The translations under genes and the position numbers were made by a program. Positions 40,522 through 52,379 of a stretch of DNA of 64,000 bases are shown here, in pieces. Each line of letters opens with the position of its first letter. Positions within the stretch are counted from its first letter, which is position 1. The stretch covers positions 9,238,001 to 9,302,000 of the forward strand of contig OZ199840.1 in the NCBI GenBank assembly GCA_964304625.1, read 5' to 3'. The notes beneath the pieces were generated by a model. That model was not told the origin of the DNA, did not search any database, and saw only the letters and a program-made list of their open reading frames with translations. The DNA comes from Kudoa neothunni. Taxonomy: Eukaryota > Cnidaria.

Positions 40522-40890
40522 CAGTGTTTCCGAACCTTTTTCATAAGTATTTATTTTAACTTTGAAACAAGCTTTCTATCACATTAAAATATGAGAACGA
40601 TTTATATATACTTATGGACTCGATAAATTCAAAATGTATTCGATTCGATTCGATTCGATCCGATCCGATATAAATTATTTTATTGTTGGACCTTAAAAAT
40701 TAACATCTTTAATTCTTTATTCCGTCAAAAACAACGTCACAGGAAACTTGTGATAATCAAAGATTCATTAGGAATGACTTTGGTGTATATGGGGCTAATG
40801 AAGCGAAACAATATAAATAACAATTTAATCAATATTATATTAGGTTTAATCAAAAAAGGGGATGTATGATTCTTAATGAGACAAAATTGA
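40522..40890 (+). repeat. Dispersed repeat family H, copy 2
   Basis: Begins CAGTGTTTCCGAACC. It shares TTTCTATCACATTAAAATA, an ATTCGATTCGATCCGAT run and TTAAAAATTAACATCTTTAA with the copies at 33680-34142 (reverse) and 57621-58050. Confidence 0.6.
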
Positions 40891-41082
40891 GATTCAATCC
40901 ATTATGATTGATTCTATTAGGGTGAATAACACGCTAAATATTCTTATTCATTTTTATATACCTAATAATTTCTTTTCGTATTTTTATGATATTAATATAT
41001 ACTCAGAACGCATTATGAAACACAATATTCAAATAATGTAAAATATAGCTAAAAGTTTATTTGAGGATAATAAAAAAATGTG

Positions 41083-41590
41083 TTATCGATCATCAGCTAG
41101 TCTAAAACAACAAATAATATCACAATACATAACTACAAAACTATCACCCTCAGAAACAAATTCAATCGAATTGTTTATTTGATACAGCGAATTGTTCAAC
41201 TGTTGAGACCATTGATCAAAGTTTTCCATAGGCTTCCATGCACACTCATATTTGGATGCACTCTCAATGAGTTTTTTAAAATGAACATCAGCTTTGGTTA
41301 TTTTGGTTTCTAATGCGTCACACAATTCACCAAGATATTTTTGGTTGGCATATATTTTCTTCACTCTAACCTGCACATAAACATCCAACACCTCTTAGCA
41401 CATGCTTACAATTCATTATTTTTGTCACAAAGTGCAATCCCAAAGTTTCTAGCATCTTTAAACAGTTGATTTTTTATCGTACCTATTTTAAAGTTTCATA
41501 GCAGCCTCATTAAACTGTTCCATTTCTACTATGCTGTTTCAATAGTTGGTTTCTACGTTGTAAATAAGCCTTAAAGGCATCCGAGCTCAT
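41083..41590 (-). CDS. BLOC1S1: BLOC-1 subunit 1 (BLOC1S1/GCN5L1)
   Basis: Small coiled-coil subunit of the BLOC-1 and BORC complexes of lysosome-related organelles and endosomes. The first exon (M at 41590) reads MSSDAFKAYLQRRNQLLKQH, followed by a split exon with FNEAAMKL, then VYVQVRVKKIYANQKYLGEL and a C-terminal helix ending in FDQWSQQLNNSLYQINNSIEFV. This parallels human BLOC1S1 (AYMNQRKL, then NWARSIELDMRTIATALEYV) in spacing and length. The C-terminal extension after EFVSEGD is not conserved. Divergent from the next gene with 39 bases between start codons. Confidence 0.75.
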
Positions 41591-41629
41591 TATATTTTGT
41601 ATGCGCTTGCGCGTTACTGCAAATTCATA
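41591..41629. promoter_or_regulatory. 39-bp bidirectional promoter with NRF1-like palindrome
   Basis: The whole gap between two divergent ATGs. It contains TGCGCTTGCGCG (41602-41613), a near-perfect palindrome like the NRF1 site. Since both 5' UTRs must also fit or start within this gap or inside the coding regions, transcription start sites must be extremely close to the start codons. Confidence 0.5.
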
Positions 41630-42732
41630 ATGAACGACGGTGGCGATGAATGCGAGACTGCCAAACTAAAACAAACGATGAAAAGTTTATTATATGTAGG
41701 AATGAAATGTTAAAACTTTAAACTGTAATTTTTACTGATTTATTAACGCAAAGGAACAATATCTGTTGAGATCCGATTTACACGGTGTTCAAACCAAGTA
41801 CCTTAACTTGATGAATGAAAACCGGTAAATTTATTTTTTAAATTTTTGAATTTAAAATTTTATAGTGAATTGTTGTCAGAGTTGGTAAAAAATGATGTCA
41901 CATTTTCGTTTTCTTCGGGTAGTCACTCTTTTTGAGTTGTCTAACCAACCAAATGAATTTCTATGATCTCAAATAATTTAAAACTAGATGAAGATTGGGA
42001 TGAAGAATTCGATGGCTATGTGGATTCTTTAAAATGTGAAGGGGACGACAAACCTTCTACTGTTAGTAATAATGGCCCTGTGGAACGGTATCCAACTCAT
42101 TGGAGAATTGCTATTTATTACCGAATAATTCTGTTGTTGTAGAAACAAATCATCAGTTAAAAAACCACCCAGCAACTCGGCGGCGGAAGGAGTTCATGTA
42201 GATTGTTGTTAGGGAGATAAATGAATTTGAACTTAGCTAGAAAACACCAGTCAAACCCAACTGTTCTCACATTGAAAATGTAGCTTTTATAATTTGGTGT
42301 GAGCTTCGACTGAAATTCACTCTGTTATTGGATTAGGGAATTCAATGCAAAAACAAAGTGAAGAATAAAAAAACCAGTTTCTGTAAAAGGCATGATCCAG
42401 CTGTTACCGTATCTCCCAAAAAACAAGCATTGATTCTTCTGTGTCAGTCGGCTAACATGAACAAATCGGAGGGGAAAATTTCAGTCCCTATGGAACCACC
42501 TTCCTCACTTGCGCTAGATTCTTCAGGCGTAGAACCGCGACCCTCTCAAACTTCACAAAATACAAGTATCTGTGATGATTCGTTGATTGAGGATACCAAC
42601 AGTGGAACGACAAATCTACAAGCTGAGGAGCATTACATGACCACCAATCGTATTTTATTGGTTGTTGTTGTTGTTGTTGTTGTTAGTTGTAATGTGTTAT
42701 TTAGAATCGGAGTTGTCGTCAAACAACAATGA
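41630..42732 (+). CDS. Unidentified protein: coiled coil, Cys/His zinc-binding motif, C-terminal poly-Val membrane segment
   Basis: Seven exons splice cleanly with no frame break into about 260 residues. N-terminal coiled coil (ETAKLKQTMKSLLYEQYLL, LNLMNENRELLSELV), acidic patch DEDWDEEFDGYVDSL, Pro/Ser linker, then a Cys/His cluster C-SHIENGIQ-C-KNKVKNKKTSF-C-KRH resembling one half of the zf-C3Hc3H domain (KANSL2/INO80 subunits), a long Ser/Thr-rich low-complexity part and a C-terminal hydrophobic run of eight Val encoded by a GTT repeat (LLVVVVVVVVS) before FRIGVVVKQQ-stop. The last part could be a tail anchor, but a slippage-prone GTT repeat makes its length unreliable. Family not identified. 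Shares its promoter with BLOC1S1. Confidence 0.65.
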
Positions 42733-44736
42733 AAACGACTGAATTTTAATTTTTGTTCATTTATTTTATTTCGTGTATAATCCTTTTGATCTAAAAAATA
42801 CGTGTTATTTATATAAATGTAAATTTGTCTTAAATATTAATTGGAAACTAGAAAAAATAAGGGGGGGAAATGCGTACATATTTTAAATAGTAGGGTAGGG
42901 GGTCGTGATTTTTAAGCTCATCTCCTTACGATTTGTTGTGGTTAATGTATATTTCTTCCGCATTCGATATATTTGATTGGTTAGTTCCTGACAATATTTT
43001 TGATAGTCAAAATTTGGGAGATATTTTGTACCTTAGATCAACGCAACATGACTTAATATGTATTATTCCTATCAATTTTATCTTCTTTCTAGATAAATAA
43101 AGATTTTATCTTCTTTCTAGATAAATAAAGATTTTATCTTCTTTCTAGATAAATAAAGATTTTATCTTCTTTCTAGATAAATAAAGATTTTATCTTCTTT
43201 CTAGATAAATAAAGTGTATATTTGGAGGCGTTGTGAAGCTTTACTTTGAACGCAAATATACTGAAAGATACGCTTTTTTCTGCGATTTCAAAACATACAG
43301 AACTAATTATTTGTTACGACCAAATACATTCTTCTATAAATCTCAATTTCTCTTATACCATATCCACAGACTTTATTATTATTATTATTATTTTATTTTC
43401 GATCTGTGTATGAGTTAATTGATTGTTAATCCAAACAAAGTTAGTTTATATGGTGTGAAGGTATAAATTGGTGTAATTAAATTTGGAAAACGAAGGATTG
43501 GGATTGTCTAAAATCAAAATTTTTGGATAATTAATTACGGGAATTGGTAAAGTTTTTATTTTGTAAACAGAGGAGAAATACTCAACAGTTCCATCCAATT
43601 GTATAATCACCTGTATTGAAAGAGACTCGCTTATCAATTTTGATGGATGGTCAAGATATAATTCATTCTCTAAGTTAGGGTAGAATTATGTTCATAGAAA
43701 TAGAAATCATGATAAGTAGTTTGTCTCCTCTACCAACGTTCACTTCAACCTAAGTAGGGGCATATGGAGCGTTTTTAAACGAAAATATCTGTTTTTAACT
43801 AAAAAAAGAAAAGAATGATTTTCTCATCATTGTAAAGATAGATATTGACTAGAAGGCATAGAAATAAAGTTTTTCCAGGCTTATTACTGATTACTGCTAT
43901 TTAATATGTTTGCTGTTTTTTTTAAGATATATGTTTATTTTTTACACTGAAAGATTGTAGTCAGTGAATGCTCACAGCGTAAACCTTGTTATTCTATATT
44001 TTCCTTTTGAGCATATAGAATTTTTCGTGAAATATTAAAATTTGGGTCCCATAAAAATGTAATATTATATTCTTTACTTTCAAATATTTAATATTCTGAA
44101 AATAATGCTTTAATTGCATTATCTATAATATTAGAAACATAATTTTTTAAAAATACTTGACAATTATAAATTTAAATACAAGTGAATGTATTTTTTGGAT
44201 TAAATTAATTAGTATATGTAATAAGATACTTAATTATTAGTATTTTTAACATAAGAAAGAATTGCATTATGTATTTTGAGCGTTGAAATGAAGACTAATA
44301 AGGTGTATTTTAACAATGAAATATTCATAAAAACTCAACAAATAATCCCAATTTTTGCTGCCGCAAACGATTAAATTTTCGTAAGCCTTTAAATAAATAT
44401 GACCTGTTTAGTCTATGAATAATAGCATTTAAAAATAATATAATTGATTGTTCTGTGTAAAATCTAGTGCTTTCTTTTACCATTGTATTTTAAACGAATA
44501 TTCCCCTTATTAAATACTTTTAATTAATAATGTCTATTTATTTTTAAAAATTCCCTAACATTTAAGGATTAAATGATAGAATTTTGCATATTTTTAGTTA
44601 GATAAAAATGATGATACGAAATTTCGTAACTTTTTATATCACGGAATAAAATTCATTATTTCCAAAATTGCATAACTTATTATTGAAGAATTATTTGAAT
44701 TAAAGTAGAATGTCCCATTATAGAAAATCTATTTAA
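42733..44736. other. AT-rich spacer with a 28-bp tandem repeat
   Basis: No supported gene. The open frames at 43233-43418 (plus) and 43446-43637 (minus) are short and show no family motifs. Confidence 0.4.
43077..43214. repeat. 28-bp tandem repeat, about five nearly identical copies
   Basis: The unit contains ATCTTCTTTCTAGATAAATA followed by AAGATTTT. Copies are virtually identical, suggesting recent expansion or active homogenisation. Confidence 0.95.
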
Positions 44737-47008
44737 CCCTCCACCGGGCTTTGGGGTAAAAAAGACCCCAGATTTTTTTAAATTTATGTATGCAGAAAAT
44801 TATTATAAACTTATGAGGGAAATATGGGAAAATTCTGCCTAAGTAACGCTGAGAAAATAATCAATTATTTCATAATTAATCTTCAGTCATCCTCTTCGGC
44901 AAGATTAAGCAGATATCGCGATAAATCGTTTTTATAACGTATAATATGTTTAGTCTTATTTGAAATAACGAAAAATAACGTTTTAGCGACAAATAAAATA
45001 TAAAATATTTTCAAGGGTCCCTAATAAATTTGGTTTATAATAGCTAGCAATTTAGACATTTATTTGACGAATGGGCGCGACAGTAGGAACTTCCACATTT
45101 TGAGCATTTGGATGAGGTTTCCTTATCGTTTTCACGAGGACAATGTTCACATCTTTGTTTAGAAGTATTTGAATCTACAAAGTTGTATGAGATCTTTTTG
45201 AACATTTTTTCATTTGGGAATTTTTTAAAAAAGAAGTTTATACAACTCTCTAACCATTTTTTTCAGAAAATCACATCTCAATTTCATGAGATCGTTAAAT
45301 ATGTGTTTATATAGACAAAATGAATTTATCAAAGTCAAATCCAACATATTATAAAAGACCACCATAGGCCAGCGTCGATTAAATCTGCGGACCGAGACGG
45401 AAGCCAACATCCGATCCACGGTATCTACTCCTCCTTTGGAACCATTATAATCCACTGTTGTTTCAGGCTTTTGTTTATGTGTATCGTTGGTTATGTTGGT
45501 GTTGGTTGTTCCTGAGGATAGGAGAATCACTGCTCTTCTTTTTTTGTTGACATATGAAGTGATCATATATTTATCAAAAAATATAAACATAGTGCTGAAT
45601 AAGGATCGATTTCTACACGGAAGAACACACGGTGGTAAATCTCTCTTATTGTGTCGAATTGTTCCAAGATATGTCAGACGTTTGTCTAACAGCTTCTCGG
45701 CTAGTCTAAGGGAAGAGAAAAAATTATCTGCAACTATAGTTCTTCCTGAGTTATACAAGGGAGCTGTAAGGGAACGCACAATATTCTCACCAACACCATA
45801 GTTTTGACTAGCTTGAGTTCCGTTCTTTCCTAGATAGGGAGAAATGTTTACAACATATCTGTGGACTGGATCGACAGCTAGGAAAAACTTTAGGCCATAT
45901 TTCGCCGGCTTCATCGGCATATATTGTCTAAATGAGCATCTTCCTCTAAACGAGACTAACTGCTCGTCAACGGTAACATTTTCACCGGGGAAAAACATAT
46001 AGGTAGAGTCTGGATCCACATGTTCCATATGTTGCGAATTGGACAAAATTTATCCAATTCTCTTCTTTCAGATCTGGTGCTTGGATTATCAAAATGAATA
46101 ATACATCGTAGAATTTGGTGAAAACGATTAAATGAAAAGATTTCGCGATACATCTCTCTCCCTTCCTTTATACTAAACATTTCTAAAAGAGGTTGCTCTC
46201 TGTCTTTGTAGACAGCCATCAAAATTAGTGTTCCGAAAAATCCTCTTAATTCAATGTCGTCTAAATCATTCCATAAATCAGAAAAGTGTAATTTCCCGTG
46301 AACCTTTGTTTGTTTGTTTGTTTTATTATTTCCTGGCAAATTTCATCAGTGAAGAATATAAAAAAACAGTCCAACACGTTTTTGACTCTTTGCATGCAAT
46401 AAGCTGTTGGCTCAGGACGAGGATTCATAATATTCTCCTTCAGCATTTTTGATGGAGGTGGCTTATTCAATGTCCAAAGTATTCCACTTTTGCTTGTCGT
46501 AGAATCCGCAGGATGTTCGCAATCTGATGTGTCATCGGATTCTTCGGAATATTCAAGAATCGTGTCATTAATGTCGCTATTTAAAGGTTGATATTCATCG
46601 CTAAAATCCCCAGACGGTGCCATGATTATCTCAATGTGCGCAACAAACGATAAAATTGGTGTATATTTCACGTTAACTCTCATATACGGTCCTAAGGCTT
46701 AAATTATCTATAGCTTATTTTGTAGGGGATTATTTATTGCTAGCATACGGGGGTAATATGTTAATTTTGTTTGTATTTAGCTAATAAACATTGACCTTGC
46801 GGTATTCATATAAACGATGGTTACGATATGTTGCGATTACACACTTAATCGGATTACGGCAGATTATATTGATTAATACTTGCTGAATTTGACAGTATTT
46901 ATTAGGCAGATTTTTTTTTAAATTTCCAAATCATCTTATAACAATTTTCTACATACATCAAATCAAAAAAAATCTGGGGTCTTTTTTACCCCAAAGCCCG
47001 TTGGAAGA
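44737..47008 (-). mobile_element. Near-complete piggyBac transposon (element 1)
   Basis: About 2.27 kb. TTAA at 44733-44736 precedes a terminal inverted repeat of about 43 bp that begins CCCTCCACCGGGCTTTGGGG and includes GGGGTAAAAAAGACCCC and a T run. The right repeat (46964-47008) matches it with changes mostly in the outermost bases; the expected right TTAA reads TAAA. The only internal gene is a minus-strand transposase (separate entry). It is the best-preserved element in the window. Confidence 0.9.
45044..46623 (-). CDS. piggyBac transposase with intact catalytic residues, frame broken
   Basis: DDE_Tnp_1_7 transposase of about 520 residues, start at 46623 (MAPSGDFSDEYQ). Acidic N-terminus, LWNDLDDIELRGFFGTLILM, FNRFHQILRCIIHFDN, first Asp in TVDEQLVSFRGR (about 45955), MKPAKYGLKFF, second Asp in TIVADNFFSSLRLAEKLL, YLGTIRHNKRDLP, third Asp in GSKGGVDTVDRML followed by RRFNRRWPMVVFYNMLD, and a C-terminal cross-brace zinc finger (CEHC, CSKC, CRAH, CLNC) that binds the element ends in the T. 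ni enzyme. Three one-base-type frame changes lie near 46300, 46040 and 45240, the last beside a homopolymer. If these are assembly indels the element could be coding. Confidence 0.88.
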
Positions 47009-49220
47009 TAAAAATTTTGTTCGATAAGAAATAATCAATATTCCACATAAAGATTTTTATAAATCTATTTATTAAAAAAATTTTGTGTATACATTTTAAA
47101 AAATGATAAATATTCACGGTCAAATACCAAATGAGGTTGTAATAACATTAATCATTGTTTTAAGGCTATTACAAAATTTAAAAATGAAATAATTGGAAAA
47201 TATGATAAGAACTCGAAGTAAAATTTTTAATTATTATCAAAGCAAGCTAAAGTTAAACATGATATAAATACAGTATTTCAAGATCAAAACCCAATCATCC
47301 GTAGCGTAGGAAAAACTCATAGAATTATGTCTCGAATTTTTCTTAATAAATGCTATAATTAAAGATACAATCCTAAAAATGTATAATTGAGATAAACATA
47401 AAAAATCTAGCCATGGATCTGATCAATTTGTGCAATAATTAGCATCTTTTTAAACAAAATATATACAACAAATTTTCCAATTTAAATTCTAGTCGTTTAT
47501 ATAGACGAATCGGGGGGTTTTGTTTCAACGAGAAGATCGTTTGGTAGAGCGATTTCTGAGATTGGAGCGAATTTCATAATTTAAAAAGTCCAATTTAACA
47601 ATATAACATTGATTTCAGTCGTAAACTGAGAAAGAATCTAGATCATTAAGATGGAACGTGAATCTGTAAACCAACATATATTTTATGTTTTCACCAGTAA
47701 ATTATTAAATAATTATTTACTGATGAATAAATCAAAACAACTATCATTGTTATAGACAATTCTAGATTCCATCACACCAATTTAATTATGGAACTAATTC
47801 AGACGAACAATCATAAGCATCCGTTTTTTCCATTATATTCGTCATTTCTTAATCCTACCAAGGAGTTATCTCATCAATTAAAAACAACTTAAACGAATAA
47901 GTCGCCAAAAAATTAATAAGAAATGCTAAACATTATTATGGCGAGTCCCTAGAAGTTATCTCACCGAACTGTCTTAATTATTCGAACCACGCTGAATCCT
48001 ATTTCAAAGATGTTTCAATAAATAATTAAAATAATTCATTTACTAAGAGAGTTGCATTTAGATCTTGAAATACTGTATAATAAAAGCTATTAGAACCGAT
48101 ACTTCATTACTCTTATTTAATGACAACTTTAATTAAATTATGTATATATAAGGACGGAGACACTATTGTTTGGATAATATTAAAAAAATGATGTGATGTA
48201 AATAATTTAATATTTTTAGGTTACTTCTAGGCTGTTGCTTTGTTGCAAAGAAATTTAATAGTGAATTGTGTGTACGTCATTTTAAAATCGCATAAAATGC
48301 TATTTATAAATAATATACATGTCTCATTTTTTAGAATACGCTATAGTTAATTATTTCCGGTCAACAGTAATTAAATATAGTTGAAGCTGTTGATACCTGA
48401 TTACTATGGTACATAACAATAATTACTTCGTAAATTTAAATCTACCGTAGTTAGCTTCAGAATGCTGAATTTTATTATTATATATGATAATAAACATCAT
48501 CAATAAATTCATAACTAAATTGATGAAGCTTAATACTTCAAAAGAATCCAAGCTAAGAACTAATGGTTTAGTTATTTTTAGAGAGTAATATTTGATGTCA
48601 GCTTTCAAAACGTGATAAATAAACTGTAAGCCCGAAACGAAGTATTTTGTCTTAGTTTTCACTGATTATTAATTACTATTTAATCATGCGATTTTTTGAT
48701 TTTTTTACTACCATAGGATTATTAATCATTCAAATTATCATCACCTCATAGCTTACTCAGAATCGAATTCTTCACTATATCGTTTTTCTCATCACTGCTG
48801 AATTTCCGTAATAGAGAATCTACAATGAAAATTAAAAAAAGTACCATAACATGAGTTAAAATTCTTAAATTTGGATTCTAACTACATTTAATCAGAAAAG
48901 AGGCTAACTCTCTAAAATTCCTCTAATTATATCTTTAACATATTAACAATAGGAGAGAATAATGCGACTAAATTGGAAGTTTGATTTCACACCTATCTCC
49001 AAAATTGGAACCAACTTATCACCAATATAAAATTACATAAGACAGCCTACAATAGAACCTACATTCATCACAAACAATCTGTTATTTAACGCATGCAAAA
49101 TATCACTAGAGTTTTCAAGAGGAAAACAAACTTAGCGAATAAATTAAAACTTCAAAATCTATGAAAAATTTTGTGTATATATATAAAAACATGGTTATAA
49201 ACGGAGTGGTATGGCAGTCA
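47009..49220. other. AT-rich spacer, no feature supported
   Basis: About 2.2 kb. A 79-residue minus-strand open frame (48423-48662) is compositionally biased and lacks motifs. Confidence 0.4.
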
Positions 49221-50305
49221 CTAAGAAGTGGAATAATCTGATTGTGATCGAGGGCACATAGTTTTGAGTTTATCATCCGACTCATCGCTCATCAGTTCCA
49301 TTTCTGTTTTCTGTTTCAACCTATAGATTTCATCCCATAGCTGATCACTGGAGGCGGTTCTTTTAACCTCCAAAAGTTTCCTTAGTAGTTTGTTCTCAGA
49401 GAACAATTGAGATATCCATTCGAGTTCATTTTTCGATGTTTCACTATCCAAACTGATAGCGGTTCTTATCACATTAATCATTTCGGACAGTTTATCATCT
49501 TTTTCTGCAATTTTCTAAAAATGTTCGAGTCAAAGATTTTTAGAAAATTATAAATTTCATTCGCAAACAACTACTCTTTCCAGTTCTTCAATCACTTTAC
49601 GAGCTTCCATTACAAATTTTCCGTCTTTACTGTTCAACAGTTCCATCACCTAATTTGCGAATTATTCGATGATTTGAAAGCACCAACGAAACCAATCCAA
49701 CAACTGTGGCAGTATTTACATGGGCTCTATATTTCTCCATAGCATACTGTAACACAGTACTGTGTTCAACGAGTAATGAAGCCAGATGCTCATTTTCTTT
49801 GATTAGCCGCCGATTTTCGTTTTGCAACCCATCCACTTCATTCACCAGAGTTGTATTGCATTTCTTCATATCAATCGCATTGTCTGAATCCAGCATAACT
49901 CTATCATTAATGGATTTGTTTTGGCTGTATTTGAATATGGATGAATTCTGCAGACTACACAATTTCTATTTGAAACCACACCCCCAGAATTAACTACTTC
50001 TCAGTCAATTCATATGCAGGATTTGTTGTTGTTAGACGATCAATAGTTTCCAATTTGTTATTGGCCTTAAGAATGTATTAAACAAGCACTTTTGTGAGTT
50101 GGAAAGCAATTGTGCCAAATATTACCCAGTTGAGCTGCTTCACTTTTTCTGTTATATTTTTGGCATCGCCTGACAACTTTTCTATACTGTCGTCATTCTT
50201 TTTTAGCGCTTCCAAAACTTCTTTCACTCTTATAAGCAGTGATTCCATTTTCCGATTGATGGCGCAGCCATCCGAATACATAATTCTACATGATTCTTTC
50301 ATCAT
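49221..50305 (-). CDS. SIKE1/FGFR1OP2-family coiled-coil protein
   Basis: Predicted STRIPAK-complex component. Exons on the minus strand splice in frame: LLIRVKEVLEALKKNDDSIE (compare SIKE LLERLREHDAAAESL), ETIDRLTTTNPAYELTEK, then NEVDGLQNENRRLIKENEHL and LLVEHSTVLQYAMEKYRAH (compare [28 protein letters not shown]), VMELLNSKDGKFVMEARKV, KLSEMINVIRTAISLD (compare GEVMRKAVQVD) and SENKLLRKLLEV. Order, spacing and the heptad pattern all match. Introns are about 43-68 nt, and this gene shows no frame break in the parts read. The start could be 50305 (MMKESCRIM) or a more internal Met. A Ser/Asp-rich tail ends SQSDYSTS-stop. Confidence 0.8.
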
Positions 50306-51022
50306 GAGTTTAAATTATTTTTCATCATTTACATCAGTTTTGGCTGTGCTTTAGATGTTTTTAATTGGTTGTTATTTTTTGTGTAGCTTACGGTGGTTTT
50401 ATATCCCTGTAGAGTTAGATTATTCGAACTCTCTGGAAACATTGAAAATATCGTTATTTCTATCTGGAATAATTTTTTAAAAGTTTTTTGTTACTCTTTA
50501 TGTAATTTGTAATTTTTTATTTATAAATTTAAAAATGAAAATAATGGTGTGAATATATAAAATAATATTGAGTGAAGTTCTATTTGATATATTTTTTGGA
50601 TGAGAATTAATTTTATGTTGAGGTATAAAAATCTAAATTAACCCTCAAATATCTGGATACTTGGCCCGGAGTGGAGTGGAGTGAAGTAAAGTGGTTCAGT
50701 GTGGTCCACTAGAGAAAAATCGTAAATAAGTTATTTTCATTCATGCGGTTTACCATTCCAATGTATTGAAGAAAATATTAGATTTATAAACTTAGTAAGT
50801 ATGCGGATAAACGAAAAAACACAAAAGTCACGTAAATAAATATCTAAATAGATATTTAGGACTACAAAGGGCCACATGAAACTAATGAATTTCACAAATG
50901 GCGGTGTATAAACTATTTTATATATACGGGAGTATTTTTAATAAATTATACTTTAATATACGAGTATTAAAGCGTATAAATGAAATTTATAATGATGGCC
51001 ATTGCGGTAGAAACCGTCCGAA
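50306..51022. other. Spacer holding a TTAA/CCCTC transposon end
   Basis: TTAA followed by CCCTCAAATATCTGGATAC at about 50637 resembles the ends of the MITE at 10326 and may be the left end of the piggyBac relic whose coding part lies at 51540-52115. A short GAGTG tandem follows (50675-50690). No gene. Confidence 0.4.
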
Positions 51023-51369
51023 ATGATTTCTGATAGAAAATTAATTTTCTTGACGCCTTATTATTTGAAGAAGGCATCAGCTGAGGATTATTGTGATATA
51101 AATGGCATCGACGAAAGTATCCGAAGTTTCTTCAGAAATCTCTTGTGTCGTGTCAAAAGATGGGAAAATGATACAAAACTCCAAGAATGGCTGAAAAGGA
51201 GAGTGACATAGGAAAAATTATTCAATGGAAATTAGAATTATTAAAAAAGAAAGAAGTACAGGCAAACTCCATTGAGCCATTGAGAGTAGTTGGTAATTTC
51301 TTGAGCCCTTTTGTACTTGATGAGATCGTATACTGCATCGATATGTTAATCCAAATTTTATCAGACTAA
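51023..51369 (+). CDS. Unidentified charged protein fragment in two overlapping frames
   Basis: 51023-51211 reads IFLTPYYLKKASAEDYC, NGIDESIRSFFRNLLCRVKR, and the overlapping frame 51187-51369 continues with GKIIQWKLELLKKKE and LSPFVLDEIVYCIDMLIQIL before a stop. The codon use and amphipathic helices look protein-coding, but I recognise no family, and it does not look like a piggyBac N-terminus. It may be a broken host-gene fragment or an exon of an unrecognised gene. Confidence 0.3.
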
Positions 51370-51539
51370 GAGAAAGAAAATTTACTTGGTTGAAATCATA
51401 CTTATTTAAGTGATGAAAACATTATAAAATTCTGGGATAAAAATGTGGTCTATCACCTGTAATAAAAAAGATTTTAGAAATCGCGATGACAAATTAACTT
51501 CGATTAGATAAATTTTTGACTCTTTCACATAAACGTACA

Positions 51540-52115
51540 AGGAAAGTTACAACCCTTACTCTCAGTTAACTGATGATGAACATCCGGTTACATGTAGAGA
51601 ATAATACCCCTTCAAAATGTTTATCCCATTAAAGCCTGTTAAACATGGAATAAAAATCTGGGCTTTGTGTGACGCAATAAAAACGTATCTCCACAATGCA
51701 AAAGTATACGTTGACAAAGATAATGGAGTGAACGAAAATGTTGTGAAAGGTCTAATGCAACTATACTCAAACGAAGGTCTAAATGTAGCGACAGATAATT
51801 TTTTCAACATCATGTCGTTTGCAAGACACTTAATTTCACGACTATTAATATTGGAAAAATGACATAAAATAAAAAATTTAATGTACTCCAATTCCAGTCG
51901 GAAAAGGGAAAAGAAAATGAAATCAATTTCTTCTTCATGATAAATATAAATATATCCTTGTGAAATTCAACCGAAAGAAAAACAAATCTGCAGTTCTTTT
52001 AAGCTCTCAACATCGAAACATTGAAATAAACAAGGAAAAACAAATCTGAAGTTGTAATATATTACAATTCAACCAAAGATGGTGTAGATACTCTAGATCA
52101 GCGCGGCCCAGCCCA
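51540..52115 (+). mobile_element. piggyBac transposase relic (element 3)
   Basis: Plus strand: a first-Asp remnant TDDEHPVTC, FIPLKPVKHGIKIWALCDA, VYVDKDNGVNENVVKGLMQLY, second Asp in VATDNFFNIMSFARHL, KSAVLLSSQHRN and third Asp in YYNSTKDGVDTLDQ. Several frame breaks; the C-terminal domain is absent. It belongs to a different lineage from elements 1 and 2. Confidence 0.8.
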
Positions 52116-52379
52116 ACCGGGGTTCGATAGAACTCTGGTTGTTCGAAAAGTCAATGCTAGATACATTGATGATTGATTGATGATGATGATGATGATGAAA
52201 CTATCAAATATATATGAAAGTCTGCAAGAAAATTATAAAAGATATTTATATGTTTATTTTTCTTGTATATTTATATCTAGGCATTGCCGTTTATTTTTAA
52301 TCCTGCATTGCGCAGAAAGTTGAAAAAACAAGCATCAAAATCAAAATATGTTAGATTAAACAGTTAATTTTCTATTAAA

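Noticed and set aside
45487-45801. 104-residue plus-strand open frame
   Set aside because: It lies opposite the piggyBac transposase and is its antisense shadow.
52170-52200. GATGAT repeat after the piggyBac relic as a coding Asp run
   Set aside because: Not in an extended open frame; a simple microsatellite.
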